Positions 1 to 7,629 of a DNA stretch of 8,863 nt are shown piece after piece (within the stretch, counting starts at the first letter, position 1; every line of letters begins with the position of its first letter). Origin of the DNA: Bacteroides sp. (GTDB lineage: Bacteria > Bacteroidota > Bacteroidia > Bacteroidales > SM23-62); contig DAOUVF010000097.1 of NCBI GenBank assembly GCA_030667765.1, forward strand, positions 1 to 8,863, written 5' to 3'. The position numbers and the translations under genes are program-made. A model generated the notes under the pieces. It was not told where the DNA came from. It saw only the letters and a list, made by a program, of their open reading frames with translations, and made no database searches.

Positions 1-171
1 GAGATCCTCGAAAAAATTGCCATGGGGAAACTGAATAAGTTTTTCAAGGAGTATACCCTGTTAAACCAGAACTTCGTGAAGGAAAACAAAAAAACAGTAA
101 AACAATACCTGCAGGAACAAGACAAAGAACTGACAGTCACAGGGTTTGTCCGGTTTGGTTTGAAGAATTAG
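1..171 (+). CDS. tsf: Elongation factor Ts, C-terminal fragment (5' end outside window)
   Basis: EF-Ts is the guanine nucleotide exchange factor that recycles EF-Tu-GDP during translation elongation in the cytoplasm. Only the last 56 codons are present, open from base 1 and ending in TAG. The fragment contains EKIAMGKLNKFFKE followed by LLNQNFVKENKKTVKQYL, the typical EF-Ts C-terminal helical region with the K-L-N-K-F and L-x-N-Q-x-F-V-K signatures. Finding pyrH and frr next supports the call, since rpsB-tsf-pyrH-frr is a widely conserved order. The gene is separated from pyrH by a terminator and about 200 bp, so the two are probably not one simple transcript. The identification rests on a short fragment but is strong. 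Confidence 0.9.
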   Translation, partial: EILEKIAMGKLNKFFKEYTLLNQNFVKENKKTVKQYLQEQDKELTVTGFVRFGLKN

Positions 172-198
172 TTTACCCATAGAAAAAACATATGAAGT

Positions 199-233
199 AG
201 CCGTATCAGATAACATGATGCGGCTTTTTTTAT
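199..233 (+). terminator. Rho-independent terminator after tsf
   Basis: A 10-bp stem (AGCCGTATCA, 199-208, with TGATGCGGCT, 216-225, one G-U wobble) encloses a 7-base loop and runs straight into seven T residues (225-231). It begins 28 bases after the tsf stop codon and should end the tsf transcript. The rest of the 172-369 gap is AT-rich and must hold any pyrH promoter. Confidence 0.88.
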
Positions 234-369
234 TTGGACATTATAAACCAACCACACAATTTCAATAATATCAAATCCTGCATAATGTTTCTGTCCTGAT
301 AACCACTTTGAAAACTATCCCAATATAATTTCGTAAAATACTTATCTTTAAGTTTCCTAATTTCATGCT

Positions 370-1080
370 ATGCCGAAGTACAAACGAATCCTGCTGAAAC
401 TTAGCGGTGAATCACTGGCCGGAGAGACCGGCCATGGAATCGATCCGCTTCGATTGAAAGAGTATGTGGAACAGATCAAGGAAATTACCAACATGGGTGT
501 GGAGGTTGGAATTGTTATCGGAGGTGGTAATATTTTCAGGGGTCTGTCAGGTGCGCAGGAAGGTTTTGACAGGGTGAAGGGAGATTACATGGGAATGCTT
601 GCCACTGTAATAAATGGACTGGCTATTCAATCCGGCCTTGAAAGTATAGGTGCTAAAGCAAAGCTGTTTACAGCCATTGATATGGAGCCGGTTGGCATCA
701 GGTTCAGTAAACCGCAGGTACTTGAAGCCCTGGGCAAGGGATCTATTGCAATTTTCACATTTGGAACAGGCAACCCATATTTTACTACCGATACTGCAGC
801 GTCCTTGCGTGCCGTAGAAATGGAAGCTGATGCATTGTTGAAGGGAACCAGGGTGGATGGAGTATATACTGCTGATCCGGAGAAAGACCCTGCGGCTACC
901 AGGTATGATGAGATAAGTTTTGAAGAGGTTATTCGCAAGGATCTGAAGGTTATGGATCAGACCGCTTTTACCATGTGCCGGGAGAATCAATTGCCCATTA
1001 TCGTATTTAATATGAATGAGATGGGGAATCTGAAACGGATTATTCAGGGGGAAAGGCTTGGTACTTTAGTTAAAATTTGA
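370..1080 (+). CDS. pyrH: UMP kinase (uridylate kinase)
   Basis: It phosphorylates UMP to UDP with ATP, an essential cytoplasmic step of pyrimidine nucleotide synthesis, and belongs to the amino acid kinase fold rather than the NMP kinase fold. The 236 residues match the usual bacterial length of about 235-240. Visible motifs: LKLSGE (9-14) phosphate-binding start, GGGNIFRG (51-58), DYMGMLATVIN (72-82), GTGNPYFTTDTAA (132-144) at the UMP site, and KGTRVDGVYTADPEKDP (158-174) near the ATP site. The ATG at 370 has no clear Shine-Dalgarno, which is normal for Bacteroidota, and puts the conserved KYKRILLKLSGE segment at the N-terminus as in relatives. Imperfect -7-like sequences lie upstream (TAATTTCG at 326-333, TATCTTTA at 343-350), but neither has a well-spaced -33 element, so its promoter is uncertain. 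frr follows after 39 bp, probably in the same transcript. Confidence 0.97.
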   Translation: MPKYKRILLKLSGESLAGETGHGIDPLRLKEYVEQIKEITNMGVEVGIVIGGGNIFRGLSGAQEGFDRVKGDYMGMLATVINGLAIQSGLESIGAKAKLFTAIDMEPVGIRFSKPQVLEALGKGSIAIFTFGTGNPYFTTDTAASLRAVEMEADALLKGTRVDGVYTADPEKDPAATRYDEISFEEVIRKDLKVMDQTAFTMCRENQLPIIVFNMNEMGNLKRIIQGERLGTLVKI

Positions 1081-1119
1081 ATATATTTATAGCACTGAAA
1101 AACGCTAAAATCAACAGCC

Positions 1120-1683
1120 ATGGATGAATTGGTAATAATGGTTCTTGATGATACAAGTGCGAAAATGGATAAATCCATCCAGCACCTGGAAAATGAGCTC
1201 GGTAAAATCCGTGCCGGTAAAGCCACTCCCCGAATAGTGGATGGCATCATGGTAGAGTATTACGGTGTTATGACACCGCTTTCCCAGGTATCAAATATTG
1301 GTACACCTGATGTGAAAACCGTAGCTATACAACCCTGGGTAAAAAATATGATCGGTCCGATTGAAAGGGCGATCATGCAGGCCAATATAGGCGTTACACC
1401 CGAAAATAACGGTGAAATCATCCGTTTGAATATCCCGCCCCTGACAGAAGAAAGAAGAAAGGACCTGGTCAAGCAGGTAAAACATGAAGGAGAAGATACC
1501 AAAGTGGGGGTCAGGAACGTGCGCAGGGAATCAAATGATGAATTAAAACAAATGCAAAAAGACGGATTGCCTGAAGATGAAGAAAAAAACGGTGAGAGTG
1601 AAGTCCAGAAACTCACTGATGAATATATAGAGAAGGTGGATAAGATCATTGAAGCCAAGGAAAAGGATATCATGACGGTCTGA
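1120..1683 (+). CDS. frr: Ribosome recycling factor
   Basis: RRF splits post-termination ribosomes together with EF-G, freeing the subunits, the mRNA and the deacylated tRNA; it is cytoplasmic and essential. The 187-residue product has the expected length and features: KIRAGKATP (29-37), DGIMVEYYG (41-49), the hallmark PPLTEERRK (106-114), VRNVRRESND (131-140), QKLTDEYI (163-170) and a C-terminal KDIMTV typical of Bacteroidota. The ATG at 1120 gives an N-terminal extension before AKMDKSI of the same size as in relatives; the internal ATG at 1138 would make it slightly short. No Shine-Dalgarno is visible. It lies 39 bp downstream of pyrH and is likely cotranscribed. Its stop is only 11 bp from the stop of the converging radical SAM gene, with no terminator in between. 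Confidence 0.97.
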   Translation: MDELVIMVLDDTSAKMDKSIQHLENELGKIRAGKATPRIVDGIMVEYYGVMTPLSQVSNIGTPDVKTVAIQPWVKNMIGPIERAIMQANIGVTPENNGEIIRLNIPPLTEERRKDLVKQVKHEGEDTKVGVRNVRRESNDELKQMQKDGLPEDEEKNGESEVQKLTDEYIEKVDKIIEAKEKDIMTV

Positions 1684-1694
1684 TATCCTCCGTT

Positions 1695-2708
1695 TCAGAG
1701 GTAGATCCTGCCTATCCCCTCAGTACAATTGGTGCATATCCCTATTCCTTTTCGATTGCCCAGTACTTTGCTCCTGAAATCATTGTATTCACGGTTTTTC
1801 CAGATCTGGCTGATGGTTCCTGTTCCAATGTTACCCATAGGATATTTCGCCAGTTTATCAAAGCAGCAAGGGACAACCAGTCCGTCAGTGGTAATGACAG
1901 TTGTGTACCACAGGCGCCTGCAGCGGTTTTTCAGCTTTCCCTCCAGCATCCAATCCCCCAGGTTATTTCTCCTGTATCTCCTGTACTTTTTGTGAACCGG
2001 CATCCATTCTTGTATCGATTCAGGATATTCGATCTGGGCTGATTTAATCATGACCCGGTCAGCGCCCAGCCTTTTGCCAAGCTTTCTTATCTCAGCAACC
2101 TGGTCCTGGTTATGTTTGAAAACCAGGAATTGGATGATAATATAAGGTTTCCTGTTTGCCTGCCTTGCCTCAGATAGCAACCTGATTCCTCCAATAACCT
2201 TTTCGAAATCCCCTCCCATACGGTATTTATTGTATGATTCCTGGTCAGTGCCATCCAGGGAAATAATGATACGATCCAATCCGGCTTCCACCAGGCTCCC
2301 GCAAACTTCCTCCGTAAGTAACTGTCCGTTTGTCGAGGTCACGGTATAAATCTTACGGTCTGTTGCATATTTTACCATATCTGCGAATGACTTATGCAGC
2401 AGTGGTTCTCCCTGATGATAAAGGCTGAGGATAGCCGTTGTCCTGGCTGTTTCATCCACGATGTCCTTGCAGGTGTTTAGATCCAGGAATTTTTTACTTC
2501 GCTTAACATCACCTGTTCCGGTTGGACATTGCGGACATGCCAGGTTACAGATAGCTGCCGGTTCCAGACTGATAAAAAAGGGTTTCCCCCATACCAGGGG
2601 CCTTTTCAAGAGCACAGACAGGAAATAGGATAACTGGACCAGTGCAATGTTCAGGACCTTTCTGATAGACAAAGAGCTGACCCGGTTCAGGAAATCATAA
2701 AACATCAT
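1695..2708 (-). CDS. Radical SAM/SPASM domain protein of unknown substrate
   Basis: This is a radical S-adenosylmethionine enzyme that should bind a [4Fe-4S] cluster, cleave SAM and act on an unknown substrate. In the 337-residue form, the CxxxCxxC cluster motif is CNLACPQC (C54, C58, C61) after ISLEPAAI. HQGEPLLH (98-105) is the GGE-like SAM site and ISLDG is at 149-153. A SPASM-type C-terminus has further cysteines (C263, CC 281-282, C325, C328), suited to an auxiliary Fe-S cluster. The ORF opens further upstream (2819), but that start would overlap the lipoprotein gene by 98 bp. The ATG at 2708 lies 13 bp after that gene's stop and has AGGGA (2716-2720) with a 7-base spacer; the next codon, at 2705, is also ATG. 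Close spacing suggests cotranscription with the OmpA lipoprotein. SPASM proteins often modify peptides or act as anaerobic sulfatase maturases, but no precursor peptide or sulfatase is adjacent, so function is unassigned. Confidence 0.88.
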   Translation of the reverse strand: MMFYDFLNRVSSLSIRKVLNIALVQLSYFLSVLLKRPLVWGKPFFISLEPAAICNLACPQCPTGTGDVKRSKKFLDLNTCKDIVDETARTTAILSLYHQGEPLLHKSFADMVKYATDRKIYTVTSTNGQLLTEEVCGSLVEAGLDRIIISLDGTDQESYNKYRMGGDFEKVIGGIRLLSEARQANRKPYIIIQFLVFKHNQDQVAEIRKLGKRLGADRVMIKSAQIEYPESIQEWMPVHKKYRRYRRNNLGDWMLEGKLKNRCRRLWYTTVITTDGLVVPCCFDKLAKYPMGNIGTGTISQIWKNREYNDFRSKVLGNRKGIGICTNCTEGIGRIYL

Positions 2709-2721
2709 CAATTCATCCCTG

Positions 2722-3726
2722 CTATTCCAGGAGCTGGTATAGTTCATCCAGGCGGGGAGTGAGGATGATTTCCGTCCGCCTGTTTCTTTGCCTGGCTTCA
2801 GATGTTCCTCCAGTATCAACCGGTAAAAACTCTCCCCTTCCCGATGCCACCAGCCTTATAGGATCAATGGAAGAATTATCAAGCAGTATCCTTACAATAG
2901 AAGTAGCCCTTTTTACACTGAGGTCCCAGTTGTCTGCAAAAGAGGCATTCGTCCTGACAGGCATATCGTCTGTATGTCCTTCGACTGTGATCTTAATATC
3001 CGGGTTGTCTTCCAGGACCCCCGCCATTGTTTTCAGGGCCTGCACGCCCCTGGGATCAACCTGGATACTGCCGGTTTTGAACAGCAGTTTTTCGTCCATC
3101 GAGACATACACCATTCCATCCTTGGAATAAACAGATAAGCCCTCTTTTTCAAAGCCATACAATGCAGCTGATATGGCATCTTTGAGAGATTTCATCTGGG
3201 CCTCCTTGGCATTCAGTATCTGCTCCAGTTCCACCAGCCGCTGATTTCGTTCTTCGAGCTGAGCCCTTAGCCTTTCAGCATCGTACATTTTCCGGGTGGC
3301 ATTTTCCTCCAGCTCTTTAAGCAGGTCCTCTTTTACCAGCAAATCTTCCTGTGTTTTCTGCAACTGTGTCAGCAGTCGCTTGGTTTCACGTGTATGCCCC
3401 TTTAACAGGGCATCCTGGGATTCCTTCAGGTCACTGTACCTCCTGTCCAGCTCGTCATAGCTGGCTTTCAGCTTATCGTAATCCTCCTGGGTTTCTGCTT
3501 TCCACGACTCTATCTCCTCCATTTCTGATTCCATGGATTCAATCTTGGCCTGCATTTCAGCATTATCGACCGTCAGTTGCTCATTCTCAGCAAACAGTTC
3601 ATTTCGTTCACCATTCAACTGGTTTTTTTGATCCTCCATTTGTTTGTAATTTTTTGTAGTCACACAGGAGGATGCAAAAATCAAAAAAATGAGGCCTGTA
3701 ATAATAAAACGTTTTTTCTCTCGCAT
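2722..3726 (-). CDS. OmpA-family lipoprotein with coiled coil and peptidoglycan-binding domain
   Basis: Probably an envelope protein anchored by lipid and bound non-covalently to peptidoglycan. The N-terminus is a lipoprotein signal: MREKKRF, a hydrophobic stretch, then FASSC with the lipidated cysteine at C21. Residues about 28-185 are rich in E, K, Q and L in heptad-like order, with no proline or glycine runs: a long coiled coil. Residues about 206-324 form the OmpA/MotB C-terminal domain. It has EGHTDD (249-254) followed by MPVRT, NWDLSVKRA (266-274) and RQRNRRTEI (312-320), including the Asp and Arg expected to hold diaminopimelate. No beta-barrel is present, so it is not a porin. The 334-residue layout resembles Bacteroidota OmpA family proteins with an N-terminal coiled coil. 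The radical SAM gene starts 13 bp after its stop, and dxs is divergent upstream. The specific role is unknown. Confidence 0.92.
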   Translation of the reverse strand: MREKKRFIITGLIFLIFASSCVTTKNYKQMEDQKNQLNGERNELFAENEQLTVDNAEMQAKIESMESEMEEIESWKAETQEDYDKLKASYDELDRRYSDLKESQDALLKGHTRETKRLLTQLQKTQEDLLVKEDLLKELEENATRKMYDAERLRAQLEERNQRLVELEQILNAKEAQMKSLKDAISAALYGFEKEGLSVYSKDGMVYVSMDEKLLFKTGSIQVDPRGVQALKTMAGVLEDNPDIKITVEGHTDDMPVRTNASFADNWDLSVKRATSIVRILLDNSSIDPIRLVASGRGEFLPVDTGGTSEARQRNRRTEIILTPRLDELYQLLE

Positions 3727-3754
3727 TGATTTCTATCATTATACCCTTAACCTG

Positions 3755-3785
3755 CCAATATAAAAATTAATTGCCTCAGACTAAA
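3755..3785 (-). promoter_or_regulatory. Possible promoter for the OmpA lipoprotein unit
   Basis: Reading the - strand, TTTA (3785-3782), 19 bases, then TATATTGG (3762-3755) resembles the Bacteroidota TTTG / TAnnTTTG pair with one mismatch in each box. The -7 box ends 28 bases before the lipoprotein ATG at 3726. The match is imperfect and the region is AT-rich, so this is a weak call. Confidence 0.25.
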
Positions 3786-3894
3786 TGGGCTTTTACAGAA
3801 GTTATTAACTATAGGCAATGAAACTCGCTGCTTCTTATCGATTGAATGGATGTGATTAAGGGTTTATTCCTCAGCAAGGTTTTAGAGTTTTAAA

Positions 3895-3926
3895 TATGAG
3901 CTTTTGTTGATTTAAATGTATCTTTG
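3895..3926 (+). promoter_or_regulatory. Bacteroidota-type promoter of dxs
   Basis: TATCTTTG (3919-3926) is a perfect TAnnTTTG -7 element. Exactly 20 bases upstream is TATG (3895-3898), three of four matches to the -33 TTTG. The spacing equals that of the candidate tRNA-Leu promoter in this window. Transcription would be expected to start a few bases past 3926, leaving a very short 5' leader before dxs. Confidence 0.5.
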
Positions 3927-3941
3927 TATTCCAATCATTGT

Positions 3942-5867
3942 GCTTTGTCAGACAAAGAGTTTTCCATACTGGACAGTATCAATTCACCGAGAGACCTGAA
4001 AGAACTTGGTCCTGATGATCTCATCCAATTATCCAGGGAACTAAGAGAGTTTATCATCGATATTGTTTCTTCCAATCCCGGTCATTTTGGGGCCAGTCTG
4101 GGCGTGGTTGAACTTACCGTCGCCCTGCACCATGTCTTTAACACACCCGAGGACAGGATCATCTGGGATGTGGGACACCAGGCTTACGGACACAAGATCC
4201 TTACAGGCCGTAAGGGAATATTTCACACTAATCGTAAATACAAGGGTATCAGTGGTTTCCCAAAACCGACCGAGAGTCGGTATGATGCATTTGGTGTCGG
4301 CCATGCCTCCACTTCAATATCTGCTGCACTGGGTATTGCACTTGCCTCCCAACACCTGAAACATGAGGATAGGCAGGTCGTTGCTGTGATCGGGGACGGT
4401 TCTTTAACAGGGGGATTGGCTTTTGAGGGACTGAACAATGCCGGGAGTGAGAATTCCAACCTCCTGGTCATATTGAACGATAACAACATTGCCATAGATC
4501 CGAATGTGGGGGCCATCAAAGAATACCTGATCGATATCACCACCTCCAAAACTTATAACCGCTTCAAGAAGGATATCTGGAACATACTCGGGGCTCTCAG
4601 TAAATTAGGACCCGATGCACAGCGTTATGCCCAACGGATCGAGCATGGCGTAAAATCCATGTTCCTGAAGCAGAGCAATTTATTTGAGTCTTTGAATTTC
4701 AGGTATTTTGGACCGGTTGACGGACATGATATCCTCCACCTGACAGGTATCCTGAAGGATATGAAGCGCATTCAGGGACCCAAACTGCTCCATGTGAAAA
4801 CCCAGAAGGGCAAAGGATTTCCTCAGGCAGAACAGAACCAGACCGCTTTTCATTCACCTGGCAGGTTCGATAAAAAGACAGGGCAATTCCTGGTTTCACG
4901 TGAGACCAAACGACCACCCCGTTACCAGGATGTTTTCGGCCATACACTGCTTGAGCTTGCCCGGAAAAATGAACGGATCATCGGGATCACTCCAGCCATG
5001 CCCACAGGCTCATCCCTCAAGATCATGATGGAAGAGATTCCGGAACGGACCTATGACGTTGGCATTGCTGAACAGCATGCGGTAACCTTCTCAGCCGGGC
5101 TTGCTATCGAGGGTATGGTTCCTTTCTGCAATATCTATTCCACCTTTATGCAAAGGTCCTATGACCAGGTTATCCATGATGTCGCTATCCAGAAGCTGCC
5201 GGTCGTTTTCTGTCTTGATCGCGGGGGACTGGTTGGTGATGATGGGGCTACCCATCATGGGGTCTTCGACCTGGCATATATGCGGGCAGTCCCCAACATG
5301 ATCGTTTCAGCTCCCATGAATGAGGAAGACCTGCGAAACCTTATGTATACTGCCCAGCATAGGAACCATGGGCCATTTTCCATTCGCTATCCCCGGGGGA
5401 GGGGTGTTCAGATCGATTGGAAAAAACCGTTTAAGGAAATAACTGTTGGCAAAGGAAAGATTATCCGTAAAGGTACGGACATAGCCATTCTTTCCATCGG
5501 ACATATAGGAAACCTTGTTATTGACGCCATCGATAACCTGGAAGAGTTACATATCAGTGCAGCACATTATGACATGAGGTTTGTTAAACCCCTGGATGAA
5601 GAATTGCTTCACAAAATATTCAAGCAATTCAAGCAGGTAATTACTGTTGAGGACGGCATCATCAGCGGAGGTTTTGGCAGCGCCATTTTGGAATTCATGT
5701 GTGATCATGGATATACATCCCGGGTCAAACGCCTTGGCGTACCGGACCGTTTCATAGAACAGGGGACACAACAGGAACTCTATAAGGAATGCGGATATGA
5801 TGTTGATGGCATCATTGAAACAGTCAAGACCCTTGTGAAGCCAAAGGTCCTTTCGAAGGTCGTTTAA
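3942..5867 (+). CDS. dxs: 1-deoxy-D-xylulose-5-phosphate synthase
   Basis: It condenses pyruvate with glyceraldehyde 3-phosphate to give DXP and CO2, using thiamine diphosphate and Mg2+. This is the entry step of the MEP isoprenoid pathway and also feeds thiamine and pyridoxal synthesis. In the 641-residue form the visible motifs are NPGHFGASLG (45-54), WDVGHQAYGHK (75-85), and the ThDP motif from GDGS (151-154) to NDN (179-181). Others are FRYFGPVDGHD (253-263), VGIAEQHAVTF with catalytic Glu377, LDRGGLVGDDGATHHG (425-440) and RYPRG (482-486). There is no in-frame ATG near the 5' end; an in-frame TGA lies at 3897-3899. The candidates are TTG at 3924 (647 aa) and TTG at 3942. I prefer 3942: the 3924 TTG sits inside the -7 box, and starting at SDKEFSILDSINSP fits the family N-terminus better. 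No Shine-Dalgarno is seen. The enzyme call is near certain; the start is not. Confidence 0.95.
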   Translation, partial: ALSDKEFSILDSINSPRDLKELGPDDLIQLSRELREFIIDIVSSNPGHFGASLGVVELTVALHHVFNTPEDRIIWDVGHQAYGHKILTGRKGIFHTNRKYKGISGFPKPTESRYDAFGVGHASTSISAALGIALASQHLKHEDRQVVAVIGDGSLTGGLAFEGLNNAGSENSNLLVILNDNNIAIDPNVGAIKEYLIDITTSKTYNRFKKDIWNILGALSKLGPDAQRYAQRIEHGVKSMFLKQSNLFESLNFRYFGPVDGHDILHLTGILKDMKRIQGPKLLHVKTQKGKGFPQAEQNQTAFHSPGRFDKKTGQFLVSRETKRPPRYQDVFGHTLLELARKNERIIGITPAMPTGSSLKIMMEEIPERTYDVGIAEQHAVTFSAGLAIEGMVPFCNIYSTFMQRSYDQVIHDVAIQKLPVVFCLDRGGLVGDDGATHHGVFDLAYMRAVPNMIVSAPMNEEDLRNLMYTAQHRNHGPFSIRYPRGRGVQIDWKKPFKEITVGKGKIIRKGTDIAILSIGHIGNLVIDAIDNLEELHISAAHYDMRFVKPLDEELLHKIFKQFKQVITVEDGIISGGFGSAILEFMCDHGYTSRVKRLGVPDRFIEQGTQQELYKECGYDVDGIIETVKTLVKPKVLSKVV

Positions 5868-5907
5868 ACATCACAAACACAGCTTTTATATCAAGTCCGT
5901 TGAACAT

Positions 5908-5928
5908 GGACCTGGGTTCCGGGTGTCC
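5908..5928. terminator. GC-rich hairpin between converging dxs and ALDH genes (possible terminator)
   Basis: GG + ACCTGG pairs with CCGGGT + CC around a 3-base loop, with one G-U pair and a 2-base bulge. It sits in the 67-bp gap between the two convergent stop codons. Neither strand has a T run after it, so it is not a classical intrinsic terminator; it may still mark transcript ends. Confidence 0.3.
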
Positions 5929-5934
5929 AATCAA

Positions 5935-7494
5935 CTAATCCAGATCAAATTTGATGCCCTGTGCCAGCGGTAATTCCATTGAATAATTTATGGTATTTGT
6001 CTGCCGTCTCATGTAAGCCTTCCAGGCATCAGATCCCGACTCACGGCCTCCACCAGTATCCTTTTCACCACCGAATGCCCCTCCGATCTCTGCCCCTGAG
6101 GTACCGATATTCACATTGGCAATCCCACAATCGGATCCAACTGCGGAAAGGAATAGTTCAGCTTCTCTCAGATTTAGGGTAAATATCGCGGATGAAAGTC
6201 CCTGGGGTACTCCGTTATTCAAAGCAATTGCTTCAGCAATATTCCTGTATTTAATCAGGTACAATAAAGGGGCAAAGGTTTCTTCCTGAACGATATCCCA
6301 GTGATTTTCTGCCTCTGCAAGGGCCGGGACAACATAAGTGTCAGCATTGTACTCTTTTCCTTTCAGGATCTCACCCCCAAATAATATCCTGCCACCTGCA
6401 TCCTTAACCTTCGCTATGGCTTCCATGAACTGTATGGTGGCCCCTGGATCAACCATCGGTCCAACAAGAATCCCCTCATCAAGTGGATTTCCGATTTTAT
6501 GAGCTACCTGTTCATAAGCCCTTATCAATCTGTCACGTACATTCTCATAGACATCTTCATGGATGATTAACCTGCGTGTTGAAGTACATCTTTGTCCGGT
6601 TGTCCCTACAGCACCAAATACGATCGCCGGGATCGCTATATCAAGGTCGGCATGATTAGATATAATAATAGCATTGTTACCACCCAATTCCATGATGGTC
6701 CTGCCAAGACGTTTCCCGCAAATGGCAGAGATCCTCTTGCCAACTATTGTCGAACCGGTAACTGAAAACAGTGGGATCCTTGGGTCAGATGCGAAGTTGT
6801 CTCCCATGACAGAAGACCTGGCCACCACCAGGTTAAAAACGCCTTCCGGAACAGCATTCTCCTTGAGCACCTTATTAATAATATTTTGTGTTGCAATTGC
6901 TGTAAGAGGTGTTTTTGAACTTGGTTTCCAAACCACTGTGTCACCGGCAACTGCGGCGATCATGGTGTTCCATGCCCAGACAGCTACCGGGAAGTTAAAG
7001 GCTGAAACCACTCCAACTATACCCAGTGGATGATACTGGTCGTACATCCGGTGTTGCGGCCTTTCGGATTGCATGGTGAATCCATACAGCTGCCTTGCCT
7101 GTCCAACTGCAAAATCACATATATCAATCATTTCCTGCACCTCCCCGAGACCTTCCTGGTAGATTTTACCCATCTCCAGGGTCACCAGGAAACCCAGATC
7201 CTCCTTTGCATCCCTGAGCGCCAGCCCGATTTGCCTTACTACCTCCCCCCTGCGTGGTGCAGTCCATGTTTTCCAGACCTCGAAGGCTTCTGCGGCAGTT
7301 TGAATGACCTGTTCATATTCATCAGCGCTTGCATTGGTTACCTCGGCGATAGTATTGCCATCAATAGGTGAAACGGAACGGGTTACGGTACCGCTGGTTT
7401 TTATCCATCTTGTCCCGGTCGTCGCCCCGGAATTGATCTCATTTATACCAAGCCTGTCAAGCACTCCTTTGACATCATGTTTTGATAATTCCAT
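5935..7494 (-). CDS. ALDH7-family aldehyde dehydrogenase (antiquitin type, probable alpha-aminoadipate semialdehyde dehydrogenase)
   Basis: An NAD(P)+-dependent aldehyde dehydrogenase. The closest family by motif is ALDH7, which oxidises alpha-aminoadipic semialdehyde (in equilibrium with piperideine-6-carboxylate) to alpha-aminoadipate in lysine breakdown. The 519 residues show AFNFP (165-169; oxyanion Asn167), WKPS (189-192; cofactor Lys190), TGST (246-249), ELGGNNAIII (269-278; general base Glu269), GTTGQRCTS (297-305; nucleophile Cys303) and EETFAP (404-409). The ELGGNNA form, the Arg just before the catalytic Cys, GEVQEMIDICDFA (117-129), the GTSGAEIGGAFGGEK segment (464-478) and the ELPLAQGIKF tail are ALDH7 hallmarks. 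It is a single gene converging on dxs, with no lysine-pathway neighbour visible, so the substrate is inferred. No Shine-Dalgarno is seen; TAATTTTA (7531-7524) is a weak -7-like sequence 30 bases upstream of the ATG. Confidence 0.93.
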   Translation of the reverse strand: MELSKHDVKGVLDRLGINEINSGATTGTRWIKTSGTVTRSVSPIDGNTIAEVTNASADEYEQVIQTAAEAFEVWKTWTAPRRGEVVRQIGLALRDAKEDLGFLVTLEMGKIYQEGLGEVQEMIDICDFAVGQARQLYGFTMQSERPQHRMYDQYHPLGIVGVVSAFNFPVAVWAWNTMIAAVAGDTVVWKPSSKTPLTAIATQNIINKVLKENAVPEGVFNLVVARSSVMGDNFASDPRIPLFSVTGSTIVGKRISAICGKRLGRTIMELGGNNAIIISNHADLDIAIPAIVFGAVGTTGQRCTSTRRLIIHEDVYENVRDRLIRAYEQVAHKIGNPLDEGILVGPMVDPGATIQFMEAIAKVKDAGGRILFGGEILKGKEYNADTYVVPALAEAENHWDIVQEETFAPLLYLIKYRNIAEAIALNNGVPQGLSSAIFTLNLREAELFLSAVGSDCGIANVNIGTSGAEIGGAFGGEKDTGGGRESGSDAWKAYMRRQTNTINYSMELPLAQGIKFDLD

Positions 7495-7597
7495 AGTATA
7501 GTGATTTTGATATTACAGATCCGTAAAATTATTGAATTCCTTAAGGCGGGGAAGAAAATTTCGAGATGTTAAAAAGCAGTTTACAGATTGGGAATTA

Positions 7598-7629
7598 TTT
7601 GCACCACACCCCCAAATCTATTATCTTCG
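7598..7629 (+). promoter_or_regulatory. Bacteroidota-type promoter upstream of tRNA-Leu
   Basis: TTTG (7598-7601), 20 bases, then TATCTTCG (7622-7629) matches the -33/-7 pair with a single change (TTCG for TTTG). It points toward the tRNA-Leu gene. A start site near 7636 would leave a 5' leader of roughly 70 bases to be removed by tRNA processing. Confidence 0.5.

Noticed and set aside
547..1250. Long antisense frames opposite pyrH and frr
   Set aside because: Shadows of well-identified genes; translations show no family features.
1687..1701. CCTC-GAGG hairpin between the convergent frr and radical SAM genes as a terminator
   Set aside because: Only four base pairs, no T run on either strand, and it overlaps the radical SAM stop codon.
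3896..3910. Tiny upstream ORF (ATGAGCTTTTGTTGA, four residues) ahead of dxs
   Set aside because: It lies within the predicted promoter and upstream of the expected transcription start.
3916..4011. ATG at 3916 as the dxs start
   Set aside because: It is out of frame with dxs and reads MYLCIPII... to a stop at about 4009; no family similarity.
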